The notes: generated from the letters alone by a model not told the origin. Numbered from the stretch's first letter, positions 1-8,558 are shown. The stretch is DNA of 15,071 nucleotides from an uncultured Collinsella sp. (GCA_958433005.1 CAUAWV010000046.1:1-15071), one strand, 5' to 3'. Translations and numbers: made by a program.

Positions 1-120
1 AACGGCCGCGTCCTGTACAAGGATCGCGAGTTCGTTGGCATTGATGAGGACAAGATCAACGCGTGGACCATGGCCGAGTCCAAGAAGCTCTGGAGCACGC
101 TCAACGATCGCACCTACTAA
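1..120 (+). CDS. ssnA: C-terminal end of an SsnA-like aminohydrolase (partial, 5' end outside window)
   Basis: An open frame runs from base 1 to a TAA at 118-120 and gives 39 residues ending NDRTY. The tail reads GRVLYKDREFVGIDEDKINA and then a short helix. This is the usual last beta-strand and helix of metal-dependent amidohydrolases of the SsnA/chlorohydrolase type, where a 'V-x-x-D-R-x-x-V-x-x-D' stretch follows the catalytic barrel. None of the catalytic residues lie in the window. The call rests on this tail plus position: E. coli keeps ssnA beside ygfK, and ygfK follows here 149 bp later on the same strand. Other amidohydrolases end in a similar way, so the exact identity is moderate. 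Confidence 0.55.
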   Translation, partial: NGRVLYKDREFVGIDEDKINAWTMAESKKLWSTLNDRTY

Positions 121-135
121 TTCACAAGTAGATTC

Positions 136-171
136 GCGCGCGGCGGATGTTTCGCCGCATCCGACGCGCGC
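136..171 (+). promoter_or_regulatory. Long GC-rich hairpin between ssnA and ygfK
   Basis: Arms 136-149 (GCGCGCGGCGGATG) and 158-171 (CATCCGACGCGCGC) pair over 14 positions with a single mismatch around an 8-nt loop. No T-run follows, so it is not a standard intrinsic terminator. A second, weaker pair of arms (CGCCCG 225-230, CGGGCG 245-250) lies just before the ygfK ribosome site. It could be an intercistronic stability or processing structure, or a Rho-linked attenuator. The role is inferred only from the fold. Confidence 0.45.
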
Positions 172-269
172 ATAGGCGGCCTCCGCGGGGTCGCCGGCGC
201 TGTGCTAGCGCTACACCGTATTTGCGCCCGCCGCGCGGTCTCGCCGGGCGTTACAGAGAGGAGCTCACT

Positions 270-3269
270 ATGAGCGACATCATGAGGCCGATCCCGTTTT
301 CGCAGCTGATGAACTGGATCATCGAGGAGCACAAGACCCAGGACGCCATCTTTGGCGTGCGTAAGATGGTCACGACCAACCAGGAGGGTGCGCTTCCCAT
401 TTTTGACGAGCGCATCGAGACTCCGTTTGGCCCGGCTGCCGGTCCCAATACGCAGCTGGCCCAGAACATCGTGGCCTCTTATGTGGCCGGTTCTCGCTTC
501 TTTGAGCTCAAGACCGTCCAGGTTATGGACGGCGAGGAGCTCTCCAAGTGCGTCAACAAGCCCTGCATCGTGGCTCAGGACGAGTGCTACAACTGCGAAT
601 GGTCGACCGAGCTCGAGGTTCCGCAGGCCTTTGCCGAGTACGTGAAGGCATGGTTTGCCTGCCACCTGATCGCTCGCGAGTACGGTCTGGGCAGCCCGGA
701 CGGCTTTGTCTTCAACATGTCGGTGGGCTATGACCTGGAGGGCATTAAGAGCCCCAAGGTCGACACCTACATCGAGGGCATGAAGGATGCCAGCGGCTCC
801 GACGTCTGGAACGAGTGCCGTGCCTGGGCGCTTGCCAACCTGGACAAGTTTGAGCATGTCGACGCTGCGTTTGTCGAGTCCATCCCGGCGCGCGTCTCCA
901 ACTCCATCACCGAGTCTACCCTGCACGGCTGCCCGCCGGCGGAGATCGAGCGCATCGCGACCTATCTGATCACCGAGAAGGGCCTCAACACCTACATCAA
1001 GTGCAACCCCACGCTGCTGGGCTATGAGTTTGCCCGTCAGCGCCTCAACGAGCTGGGCTTTGATTACATCGTCTTCGATGACACGCACTTCCGCGAGGAC
1101 CTGCAGTGGGTCGACGCCGTGCCCATGTTCGAGCGCCTGATTGCCCTGTGCGCCGAGCGCGGCCTGGAGTTTGGCGTCAAGCTGACCAACACGTTCCCCG
1201 TCGACGTGACGAGGAACGAGCTGCCTTCCACCGAGATGTACATGTCCGGCCGTTCGCTGTTCTCACTGACCATCGAGGCCGCCCGCCGCATTACCGAGCA
1301 GTTTGACGGCAAGCTGCGCATCAGCTACTCCGGTGGTGCCACGGTCTACAACATCCGCGCCCTGTATGATGCCGGTATTTGGCCCGTTACCCTGGCGACC
1401 GACGTGCTCAAGCCCGGTGGCTACGAGCGCTTTAGCCAGATGGCCGGCGAGTTTACCGATCTGGACGGCAAGCCGTTCGCGGGCGTCTCTCTCGAGGCCG
1501 TGACCGCGATCCAGACCGACTCGCTTACCAACCCGCTCTACAAGAAGCCGCTGCGTCCGCTACCCGACCGCAAGGTCGCCGGCAAGAGCCCGCTTTCCGA
1601 CTGCTTTACCACGCCGTGCCGCACGAGCTGCCCCATCCAGCAGGATATTCCCGCCTACCTGGCGGCTGTTGACGAGGGCCGCTACGAGGACGCGCTCAAC
1701 ATCATCATCGAGCGCAACGCCCTGCCGTTCATTACCGGTACCATCTGCCCGCATCCCTGCGGCCGTGCCTGCGAGCGTGCATTCTACGAGCCCGAGGGCG
1801 CCCAGATTCGCGCCAGCAAGCTCAAGGCCGCCCGCGAGGCCATGACCGCCGTGCTGCCCAAGCTGCGCGCCCAGGCCATTGCCAACGACGCCGAGCGCAA
1901 CGTTGCCGTTATCGGCGGCGGCCCGGCCGGCCTGGCGACGGCGTTCTTCCTGACGCGCGCCGGCGTGCCCGTCACTATCTTCGAGGCCCGCGACTCTCTC
2001 GGCGGCGTGGTCCGTCACGTGATCCCCGAGTTCCGTATCGCGAGCGACGATATCTCCCACGATGCCGAGCTCTGTCTGGCCTTTGGCGCCAAGGTGCAGC
2101 TCAACGCCCGCGTGGAGTCCATTGACGAGCTCAAGGCTCAGGGCTTTACCGACGTGGTCGTGGCCACCGGTGCCTGGATGCCCGGCTCTGCAGGCTTGGG
2201 CGAGGGTGCCGAGCTCGACGTGCTGGAGTTCCTCGAGGCCGCCAAGAAGGGCGAGAAGCTCGAGCTGGGCGAGGACGTCGTGGTCATCGGCGCCGGCAAC
2301 ACCGCCATGGACGCCGCCCGCGTGGCCAAGCGCCTGGCTGGCGTGAAGAACGTGCGCCTGGTGTATCGCCGCACCAAGAAGCAGATGCCCGCCGACGAGG
2401 AAGAGCTCGATCTTGCTCTTGCCGACGGCGTTGAGTTCTGCGAGCTGCTGGCGCCCAAGGCACTCAACGGCGCCGTGCTGACCTGCGATGTTATGGAGCT
2501 TGGCGAGCCGGATGCAAGCGGCCGTCGCAGCCCCGTCGCCACGGGCGAGACCGTTGAGCTTCCTGCCACCACGGTGATCTGCGCCGTGGGCGAGGGCATC
2601 GATGCCAGCCTGTACGATGCCGCGGGCGTCGAACACGACCGTCGCGGCCGTCTTGCCGCCACCTCCACCGGCGTCGAGGGCGTCTGGGCTGCGGGCGACT
2701 GCCGCCGCGGTCCGGCCACCGTGGTCGAGGCTATCGCCGACGCCGCCGAGGTTGCCCGTGCCATCGCCGGCGTGGACTTTAACAAGTACGCCGACTGCAA
2801 CGAGCAGGCCGGCCGCGAGGACACCTGCTACGAGCGCAAAGGGTCGCTGTGCCGCGACAAACGCAACTGCACCAAGACCCGCTGCCTGGGCTGCGGCTCG
2901 GTGTGCGAGGTCTGCTGCGACGTGTGCCCCAACCGCGCCAACGTGGCAATTAAGGTGCCGGGCCTGGCCAAGCATCAGGTCGTCCATGTCGACGGCATGT
3001 GCAACGAGTGCGGCAACTGCGCCGTGTTCTGCCCCTACCAGGAGGGTCGTCCCTACAAGGACAAGCTCACCCTGTTCTGGAGCGATCAGGACATGGAGAA
3101 CTCCGAGAACGAGGGCTTCCTGGCCGTGGACGAGGACCACTTTAAGGTTCGCGTCGCCGGCACGGTTCGCACCGTCTCGGTCGATGCCGTCAACACCGGT
3201 CTGCCCGAGGCCGTCCGCCTGACCATCAAGGCCGTGCGCGACAGCTATCCGTATCTCCTTAAGAAATAG
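270..3269 (+). CDS. ygfK: YgfK, FeS flavoprotein oxidoreductase ('putative selenate reductase subunit')
   Basis: This protein of 999 residues is close to the roughly 1,030 of E. coli YgfK. The N-terminal part, about residues 1-430, is the family's dihydropyrimidine/dihydroorotate dehydrogenase-like barrel, starting MSDIMRPIPFSQLMNWI. Next come a Cys cluster (C445, C450, C454, as DCFTTPCRTSCP), a GltD-like pyridine nucleotide oxidoreductase with the first dinucleotide site IGGGPAG at 548-554 and a second IGAGN at 673-677, and a C-terminal double [4Fe-4S] region from C867 through CNECGNCAVFCP at 911. It should be a cytosolic electron-transfer flavoprotein working with the Mo hydroxylase encoded downstream. 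The frame is open upstream to 147, but ATG 270 is chosen because GAGAGGAG precedes it at the right distance and the family N-terminus starts there. The true in vivo reaction is not settled; the selenate name is historical. Confidence 0.93.
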   Translation: MSDIMRPIPFSQLMNWIIEEHKTQDAIFGVRKMVTTNQEGALPIFDERIETPFGPAAGPNTQLAQNIVASYVAGSRFFELKTVQVMDGEELSKCVNKPCIVAQDECYNCEWSTELEVPQAFAEYVKAWFACHLIAREYGLGSPDGFVFNMSVGYDLEGIKSPKVDTYIEGMKDASGSDVWNECRAWALANLDKFEHVDAAFVESIPARVSNSITESTLHGCPPAEIERIATYLITEKGLNTYIKCNPTLLGYEFARQRLNELGFDYIVFDDTHFREDLQWVDAVPMFERLIALCAERGLEFGVKLTNTFPVDVTRNELPSTEMYMSGRSLFSLTIEAARRITEQFDGKLRISYSGGATVYNIRALYDAGIWPVTLATDVLKPGGYERFSQMAGEFTDLDGKPFAGVSLEAVTAIQTDSLTNPLYKKPLRPLPDRKVAGKSPLSDCFTTPCRTSCPIQQDIPAYLAAVDEGRYEDALNIIIERNALPFITGTICPHPCGRACERAFYEPEGAQIRASKLKAAREAMTAVLPKLRAQAIANDAERNVAVIGGGPAGLATAFFLTRAGVPVTIFEARDSLGGVVRHVIPEFRIASDDISHDAELCLAFGAKVQLNARVESIDELKAQGFTDVVVATGAWMPGSAGLGEGAELDVLEFLEAAKKGEKLELGEDVVVIGAGNTAMDAARVAKRLAGVKNVRLVYRRTKKQMPADEEELDLALADGVEFCELLAPKALNGAVLTCDVMELGEPDASGRRSPVATGETVELPATTVICAVGEGIDASLYDAAGVEHDRRGRLAATSTGVEGVWAAGDCRRGPATVVEAIADAAEVARAIAGVDFNKYADCNEQAGREDTCYERKGSLCRDKRNCTKTRCLGCGSVCEVCCDVCPNRANVAIKVPGLAKHQVVHVDGMCNECGNCAVFCPYQEGRPYKDKLTLFWSDQDMENSENEGFLAVDEDHFKVRVAGTVRTVSVDAVNTGLPEAVRLTIKAVRDSYPYLLKK

Positions 3270-3280
3270 GCGAGTCTCTT

Positions 3281-3760
3281 ATGGCCAAATCCATTCAACA
3301 TAACGTGGCCTACGTTGCCTGCGGAAGCGGCTGTGCCTCCGCAGGCGGCGACGCCCGCTGCAGCGAAGGCTGCATTGGCTGTGGCGCCTGCGTCACGGCC
3401 TGCCCCCACGGCGCCATTGCGCTGGTCGATAGCATCGCCCGCGTTGATCGCTCGAAGTGCACGGGTTGTGGCCTGTGCGGCATGGCGTGCCCGCAGCGCG
3501 TGATTGCCTTCGTTCCCGGCTACCAGAACATTCTGGTGCGCTGCAACAACACCGATAAGGGCGCCATTGCGCGCAAGATCTGCGACACGAGCTGCATCGG
3601 TTGCGGTATGTGCGCCAAAAAGTGCCCTGCCGGCGCTATCCGCATCGAGGACAACTGCGCCCATATCGACGGCGCGGACTGCCTGTCGTGCGGCATGTGC
3701 GCCGTCGTCTGCCCGCATGGCGCCATCCACGACCGCACCGGCATCGCCGCCGGCGTGTAG
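3281..3760 (+). CDS. Four-motif ferredoxin-type electron carrier (RnfB/HycB-like)
   Basis: This protein of 159 residues has four C-x2-C-x2-C-x3-C-P motifs: C31/34/37/41, C60/63/66/70, C105/108/111/115 and C134/137/140/144. It could hold four [4Fe-4S] clusters. The N-terminus adds C14, C18 and C27 in a spacing that recalls the RnfB C-terminal region, but there is no membrane helix and no flavin motif, so it is a soluble carrier. It starts 11 bp after ygfK and ends 12 bp before xdhD, so the three are surely one transcript. I infer that it wires YgfK to the Mo hydroxylase or to a cellular ferredoxin pool. E. coli has no such gene between ygfK and xdhD. The ribosome site is weak (no clear AGGAGG), suggesting coupling to ygfK translation. 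The exact family name is uncertain; the FeS assignment is secure. Confidence 0.88.
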   Translation: MAKSIQHNVAYVACGSGCASAGGDARCSEGCIGCGACVTACPHGAIALVDSIARVDRSKCTGCGLCGMACPQRVIAFVPGYQNILVRCNNTDKGAIARKICDTSCIGCGMCAKKCPAGAIRIEDNCAHIDGADCLSCGMCAVVCPHGAIHDRTGIAAGV

Positions 3761-3772
3761 AAGGGAATCACC

Positions 3773-6550
3773 ATGGCACAGGAATTCACTTTTACCGTTA
3801 ACGGCGTCGAGCGCACGACGACTCAGAACAAGCCGCTGCTCCGCTACTTGCGCGACGACCTGCACATCCATTCCGCTAAGGACGGCTGCTCCGAAGGTGC
3901 TTGTGGCACCTGCACCATCCATGTGGACGGCGCGGCCGTCAAGGCGTGCGTGCTAACCACCGCTCTTGCCGCCGGCCGCAACATCGTGACCGTCGAGGGC
4001 CTGCCCCAGGACGTGCGCGAGGCCTTTGTTTACGCCTTTGGCGCCGTGGGTGCCGTGCAGTGCGGTTTTTGCATCCCCGGCATGGTCATGGCGGGTGCGG
4101 CGCTCATCGCCGAGGACCCCGAGCCCACCGAGGAGCAGATCAAGTACGCCATCCGCGGCAACGTCTGCCGCTGCACCGGCTACAAGAAGATTATCGAGGG
4201 CATCTCGCTGGCCGCTGCGGTGCTCCGCGGCGAAAAGCAGATCGACGAGGATCTGGAGCGCGGCGACGACTACGGCGTGGGCAAGCGCGCCTTTCGTATC
4301 GACGTGCGCAAGAAGGTGCTCGGCGAGGGCAAGTACCCCGATGACATCGACGAGCTCGATCAGCCGGGCCTGACCTATGCCAGCGCCGTGCGCTCCAAGT
4401 ATCCGCGCGCCCGTGTGCTTTCCATCGACACCTCCAAGGCCGAGGCCCTGCCCGGTGTGGTGGGCATCCTGCGCGCCGAGGATGTGCCGGTCAACCAGGT
4501 CGGCCACCTTATCCAGGATTGGGACGTCATGATCGCCCAGGGCGATATCACCCGCTGCGTGGGCGATGCCATTGTGCTGGTGGTTGCCGAGGACGAGGCG
4601 ACGCTCGAGAAGGCCAAGAAGCTCGTAAAGATTGATTACGAGCCGCTGGAGCCCGTGCGTAACATTGTCGAGGCCAGGGCTGCCGACGCCCCGCGCCTGC
4701 ACGACAGTTTCTTTGCCTTTGGCAACACGGTGGAGCTCAAGGACAACGTGTGCCAGAGCCGTCACGTGACGCGCGGCGACGCCGCCAAGGCGCTGGCAGA
4801 GAGCGCGTTCACCGTGACGCAGCGCTTTACCACGCCCTTTACCGAGCATGCCTTCTTGGAGCCCGAGTGCGCCGTCGCCTTCCCGTACAAGAACGGCGTC
4901 AAGGTGCAGTCGACCGACCAGGGTGCCTACGATACGCGCAAAGAGTGCGCCCACATGTTTGGCTGGGATAGCGAACCCGAGCGTGTGGTCGTCGAGACCA
5001 TGCTCGTGGGTGGCGGCTTTGGCGGTAAGGAGGACGTTTCGGTCCAGCACCTGGCCGCGCTTGCTGCCTATAAGCTCCAGCGTCCTGTGAAGTGCAAGCT
5101 CACGCGTGCCGAGTCGCTCGCGTTCCATCCCAAGCGCCATGCCATGGACGGCACCTTTACGCTGGGTTGCGACGCCGAAGGCAACTTTACCGGTCTGGAC
5201 TGCGAGATCAACTTTGACACCGGCGCCTACGCGTCGCTGTGCGGCCCGGTGCTCGAGCGCGCCTGCACGCATGCCGTCGGCCCCTACAAGTACCAGAACA
5301 CCGACATCCGCGGCTTTGGCTACTACACCAACAACCCGCCCGCCGGCGCGTACCGCGGCTTTGGCGTGTGCCAGTCCGAGTTTGCGCTCGAGAGCCTGAT
5401 CGACCTGCTGGCCGAGAAGGTCGGTCTGGACCCGTGGGAGATTCGTTATAGAAACGCCATCGAGCCGGGCGAGGTTTTGCCCAACGGCCAGATTGCCGAC
5501 TGCTCCACGGCGCTTAAGGAGACGCTGCTCGAGGTCAAAGATGCCTACTATGCGCATCCCGGACACGCCGGTATCGCCTGCGCCATGAAGAACGCCGGCG
5601 TGGGCGTGGGCCTGCCCGATGCCGGCCGCTGCAAGATTCGCGTCGAGAACGGCGTGGCCGTGGTCTATGCCGCCACGTCCGACATCGGCCAGGGCTGTAA
5701 CACCGTCTTTTTGCAGGACGTTGCCGAGGCATGCGGCCTGCCGCTGAGCTGCATTGCCAACGGCGAGTGCTCCACCGAGAACGCTCCCGACTCCGGCACC
5801 ACGTCTGGCTCGCGTCAGACGGTCGTGACCGGCGAGGCCGTGCGCGGCGCCGCCTTCTTGCTGCGCGATGCCATGGTTGGCATCGAGGCCGACAAGCCTG
5901 CGCCCGATGCTCCCGTGAGTGCGCATGGCGACGGCGTTAAGATCGAGTACGACGACGGTCGCGCCTATCAGCTGCGCACGCAGGAACTCGTCGCCGGCCA
6001 GGGCATGCATCCTCAGGATCCCACGGCCGCCATCAAGGCGCTCGAGGGATGCGAGTTTGGCTACGTGTACCTGGAGCCGACCGACAAGCTGGGCGCCGAC
6101 GTTCCCAACCCCAAGAGCCACATCTGCTACGGCTTTGCCACGCATGTGGTCATTTTGGATGATGACGGCCGCGTGAGCGAGGTCTATGCCGCGCACGATT
6201 CCGGCAAGGTTGTCAATCCCATCTCCATCCAGGGTCAGATCGAAGGCGGCGTGCTCATGGGTATGGGCTATGCGCTTACCGAGGATTGGCCGCTCAAGGA
6301 CTGCGTACCCCAGGCAAGGTACGGCACGCTCGGGCTGTTCCGTGCGCCCGAGATTCCGGATATCCACGCCATCTACGTGGAGAAGGACGAGCTGCTGCCC
6401 GTGGCATATGGTGGCAAGGGCATCGGCGAGATTGCAACGATCCCCACGGCGCCCGCCGTGCAGAATGCCTACCGCGCATTCGACGGCAAGCTGCGTCCGG
6501 ATCTGCCCATGGTGGATACGCCCTACAGTCGCGCCCGTCACCGCGGGTAG
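3773..6550 (+). CDS. xdhD: XdhD-type molybdenum hydroxylase, fused [2Fe-2S] and molybdopterin subunits
   Basis: This protein of 925 residues compares with about 956 in E. coli XdhD. Residues 1-80 are a plant-type [2Fe-2S] ferredoxin (C39, C44, C47, C59). The second [2Fe-2S] domain follows with C97, C100, C132 and C134 (QCGFC and CRCTGY). From about 165 on it is the xanthine dehydrogenase Mo-pterin region: GGGFGGKE at 413-420, a G-A-Y-R-G-F-G stretch, the C-S-T-E-N-A-P-D-S-G-T-T-S-G substrate/cofactor loop, and GGKGIGE with the catalytic-type Glu at 886. No FAD domain is present, as expected for this class, whose flavin subunit is separate (ygfM in E. coli, not seen here). It should hydroxylate a purine or related heterocycle using water, passing electrons to FeS partners. 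The family includes the selenium-dependent Mo hydroxylases. AAGGGA precedes the start. Confidence 0.92.
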   Translation: MAQEFTFTVNGVERTTTQNKPLLRYLRDDLHIHSAKDGCSEGACGTCTIHVDGAAVKACVLTTALAAGRNIVTVEGLPQDVREAFVYAFGAVGAVQCGFCIPGMVMAGAALIAEDPEPTEEQIKYAIRGNVCRCTGYKKIIEGISLAAAVLRGEKQIDEDLERGDDYGVGKRAFRIDVRKKVLGEGKYPDDIDELDQPGLTYASAVRSKYPRARVLSIDTSKAEALPGVVGILRAEDVPVNQVGHLIQDWDVMIAQGDITRCVGDAIVLVVAEDEATLEKAKKLVKIDYEPLEPVRNIVEARAADAPRLHDSFFAFGNTVELKDNVCQSRHVTRGDAAKALAESAFTVTQRFTTPFTEHAFLEPECAVAFPYKNGVKVQSTDQGAYDTRKECAHMFGWDSEPERVVVETMLVGGGFGGKEDVSVQHLAALAAYKLQRPVKCKLTRAESLAFHPKRHAMDGTFTLGCDAEGNFTGLDCEINFDTGAYASLCGPVLERACTHAVGPYKYQNTDIRGFGYYTNNPPAGAYRGFGVCQSEFALESLIDLLAEKVGLDPWEIRYRNAIEPGEVLPNGQIADCSTALKETLLEVKDAYYAHPGHAGIACAMKNAGVGVGLPDAGRCKIRVENGVAVVYAATSDIGQGCNTVFLQDVAEACGLPLSCIANGECSTENAPDSGTTSGSRQTVVTGEAVRGAAFLLRDAMVGIEADKPAPDAPVSAHGDGVKIEYDDGRAYQLRTQELVAGQGMHPQDPTAAIKALEGCEFGYVYLEPTDKLGADVPNPKSHICYGFATHVVILDDDGRVSEVYAAHDSGKVVNPISIQGQIEGGVLMGMGYALTEDWPLKDCVPQARYGTLGLFRAPEIPDIHAIYVEKDELLPVAYGGKGIGEIATIPTAPAVQNAYRAFDGKLRPDLPMVDTPYSRARHRG

Positions 6551-6556
6551 AGTAGA

Positions 6557-6589
6557 GCGCGGACGGCCATTGCTGACTGCCGTCTGCGC
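6557..6589 (+). other. Hairpin directly after xdhD
   Basis: Arms 6557-6567 and 6579-6589 pair over 11 bases with one G-T pair around an 11-nt loop. It begins six bases after the xdhD stop and is not followed by a T-run, so it more likely protects the mRNA 3' end than terminates on its own. The true terminator follows at 6619. Confidence 0.45.
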
Positions 6590-6618
6590 TTGCCATCAAC
6601 TGTATAAGCTGCGCCTTT

Positions 6619-6654
6619 GGCCCCAGCTCCATCGTGAGCCGGGGCCTTTTGTTT
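6619..6654 (+). terminator. Intrinsic terminator of the ygfK-xdhD operon
   Basis: GGCCCC at 6619-6624 pairs with GGGGCC at 6641-6646, with an inner GCTC/GAGC extension, and is followed by TTTTGTTT. The fold and T-run are canonical. Bases 6624-6662 recur almost exactly at 10408-10445, where the left GGCCCC arm is absent. Confidence 0.8.
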
Positions 6655-6658
6655 GGAG

Positions 6659-6954
6659 CGGAAACTGCGTCCCAGATTTCGGCTCCAGAATGGGATGCGC
6701 TTTCCGGAACAGCCCTCAACCGGAAACTGCGTCCCGGAATTGGCGCTCAGAATGGGATGCAGTTTCCGGATCGGCCTTCAAGCGGAAATTGCATCCCATT
6801 CTGAGTCTTCATTCTGGGACACGCTTTCCGCAAGGAGCTTCGTCGGGAAAGCGCATCCCATTTTGAGCATTCAATCTGGGACATGGTTTCCGCGGGTGCT
6901 GCCAACCGGAAAGTGTGTCCCGGTTTGGCAGGCAGACGGGCATAAGCTCAGCAG
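6659..6954. repeat. Array A of 48-bp palindromes on a 62-bp period (four full units and a decayed fifth)
   Basis: Units start at 6659, 6721, 6783, 6845 and 6907, exactly 62 bp apart: 48 bp of imperfect palindrome plus 14 bp of linker. Arms are of the form CGGAAACTGCGTCCC and GGGATGCGCTTTCCG around an 18-bp centre. Units 1 and 2 lie in one orientation. Units 3 and 4 have the centre reversed (CCCATTCTGAG at the left instead of CTCAGAATGGG at the right). Unit 5 keeps only the left arm and runs into the 3' end of the next gene. The array lies between the convergent ends of xdhD and the minus-strand gene. Short open frames crossing it are by-products of the repeat. Confidence 0.9.
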
Positions 6955-6957
6955 CCC

Positions 6958-7956
6958 CTACAGCTTAATATCGTTGAGCCATGTCGGGAGCATGGTCTGG
7001 CGGATGCCTGCCGTCTGCAGCTTTTTCGCGAGCATGCCTGCCGAACGGACTTCGATCATGGTAAAGCGGATGAGCGGATGGCCGTAGAGCGATAGGTGCG
7101 CCTCGCGCTGTCGTTCGGCAACGAGCGCCTCGGCGGTGGTGCGTCCGGCCAGCATGGTCTGGTCGGTATATTTGATGAGCCCGTCGAGCTCGCCCAGCGT
7201 GAGTTCCTGCGCCTGGCGCTCCCAGGCAAAGTCCGTTCGTATGGGTTTGGCCGAATCGAAGGGGTCCGTCAGCTCGTATTGAAGCCAGTCGGGTGCAAAG
7301 CCCGTCTCGATCATGACGGCTCGGGCGACCGATTCCCCGCCGCTCTCGGCGCGGGCGTCGGCATATCGAAGCGTTGTGAGGGCGGTGCGAATCGCGCGCC
7401 CATTGCGGGCAGTCGCTCGTTGCTCAACGGCCTTCATCAGCTGTTCCGGCGCAAGGCCGAGCTTTGAGATCGCCGAATCGGCAATGGGCATGCCGTCGGC
7501 AAAACCAGTTTGCAGCAGGCAATCTGTGGCCGTTTGGATGGGCGGCGTTACCGATACGTCGGCTCTGCGTATTGCTCCGGCCGGCTCAATCTGGTGTCGC
7601 TGAATATGTGCGCCCGGACGAGCCGACGGCTTTGTCGAGCTGCAAACATGCACGACGTTCAGGTGTCGCCACGAGACCTCGAGCCCCAGCAGGCAAGCTG
7701 CCGAAAACGAGCAGAACGTCCAATCGGGATGGATGATCGCAAGGGCGCGGATAATCTCGCAATGGCGTTGCGCTCGGTTGAGTTCATCCCAGCGCGTTTT
7801 TCGCGCAAACAACCCCGGCATGGGCGAGACAACCGTGCCGCCGGTGCGCCGAAGGAGCGCTTTTCGGATCGCCGTGCTCGGGGGAATCAGACAGCGCCCC
7901 TCTTGTTCGGCTTGAGTGAGCAGTTGGTCGATGAGTTGGTCATTGCAATGGGTCAT
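6958..7956 (-). CDS. AbiEi-like winged-helix protein with a C-terminal PD-(D/E)XK/DUF559-like domain
   Basis: A protein of 332 residues. The N-terminal part (about 20-105: IPPSTAIRKALLRRTGGTVV, then PGLFARKTRWDELN and the FCSFSAACLLGLEVSW stretch) resembles the AbiEi-type antitoxin/DNA-binding proteins common in Actinomycetota. The C-terminal part (about 205-310) looks like a DUF559/Vsr-type nuclease fold: E209 in SGGES, D242 in RTDFAW, then E256, D258 and K262 in GELDGLIKY. The E-x-D plus K order replaces a plain E-x-K, so catalysis is not certain. The start at 7956 is supported by AAAGGAGG about 10 bases upstream. No AbiEii partner (nucleotidyltransferase toxin) is adjacent; its neighbours are hairpin arrays on both sides. 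It is either a solitary defence or regulatory protein or a housekeeping-type member of this poorly known group. The family call is from motif memory. Confidence 0.75.
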   Translation of the reverse strand: MTHCNDQLIDQLLTQAEQEGRCLIPPSTAIRKALLRRTGGTVVSPMPGLFARKTRWDELNRAQRHCEIIRALAIIHPDWTFCSFSAACLLGLEVSWRHLNVVHVCSSTKPSARPGAHIQRHQIEPAGAIRRADVSVTPPIQTATDCLLQTGFADGMPIADSAISKLGLAPEQLMKAVEQRATARNGRAIRTALTTLRYADARAESGGESVARAVMIETGFAPDWLQYELTDPFDSAKPIRTDFAWERQAQELTLGELDGLIKYTDQTMLAGRTTAEALVAERQREAHLSLYGHPLIRFTMIEVRSAGMLAKKLQTAGIRQTMLPTWLNDIKL

Positions 7957-8010
7957 GAGCTACCGCCTCCTTTTGGGTAGCAAAAACGTATCAGCTGGAA
8001 CTTGCCGCTC

Positions 8011-8032
8011 AGCTGACCAAAAGCTGACCAAA
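8011..8032 (-). repeat. Two perfect 11-bp direct repeats upstream of the AbiEi-like gene
   Basis: AGCTGACCAAA occurs twice head to tail (8011-8021 and 8022-8032), about 55-75 bp before the minus-strand start at 7956. The spacing of one helical turn and the position upstream of the gene fit a binding site for a dimer, possibly the gene's own winged-helix product. The minus-strand copy reads TTTGGTCAGCT, and TTGGTC could also be a poor -35 box. Confidence 0.4.
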
Positions 8033-8233
8033 ATCTAACCATGCAGGCAGATGACCTGTTTTCGGCAACATTTTTTGAAGCTGAATCGGTGGGCGGTAAT
8101 CGGCGCCCGTGAACGGTAGCTAGTTATGAAGCCTTGGTAAGTTTCGGGACGTGTACTTTTTAGAAAAATGGTTGTTTATCTGCTATTTTGCAGCTCTGGA
8201 TTGCGCGTTTGAGGACGTGTGATGTGAGCGGTT

Positions 8234-8558
8234 GATCGGATTTCAACCGGAAACTGCGTCCCAGAATTCGGCTCCAGAGTGGGAGGCCGTTTCCGAATCG
8301 GCCCTCAAACGGAAATTGCATCCCGGAACGAGCTCTCAGAGTGGGATGAACTTTCCCCAGCGGGGCTGCAGACGGAAAATGCGTCCCGGATTCGACGCTC
8401 AGAATGGGATTCGTTTTCCGGTAGAAGTTTCAGCGGAAACCGTGACCCGGAATTGCCGCTCGGAATGGGACGCGCTTTCCGGATGGCATGTTTGTCGGAA
8501 GCTACGGCCCAGTTTTTTTGCACCAGAACGGGATGCGTTTTCCGGGACGGTCAGCGTG
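8234..8558. repeat. Array B of 48-bp palindromes, 62-bp period (five units)
   Basis: Units start at 8248, 8310, 8373, 8434 and 8496; linkers vary from 13 to 15 bp. All five share one orientation (CCC-GGAATT-type centre on the left, CAGAATGGG on the right). A 14-bp linker without a unit (8234-8247) precedes the first, and a trace of a sixth arm follows at 8559. Linkers fall into two sorts: a conserved form like GATCGGCCCTCAAA next to unit 1, and unrelated sequences between the later units. The array lies in the 713-bp gap between the divergent AbiEi-like and ATPase genes. The rest of that gap (8033-8233) shows no gene I can support. Confidence 0.9.

Noticed and set aside
3281..3760. A full RnfB subunit
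   Set aside because: No N-terminal membrane helix, and no other rnf gene in the window; only the cluster region is similar.
117..6541. Very long minus-strand frames opposite ygfK and xdhD (up to 862 codons)
   Set aside because: They are mirror frames of GC-rich genes; their translations are low-complexity and rich in His, Gly and Ala, with no domain, while the plus-strand proteins have full family motifs.
8041..8112. A 23-codon frame starting ATG 8041
   Set aside because: No ribosome site, no recognisable peptide character, and it lies in upstream regulatory DNA of the minus-strand gene.
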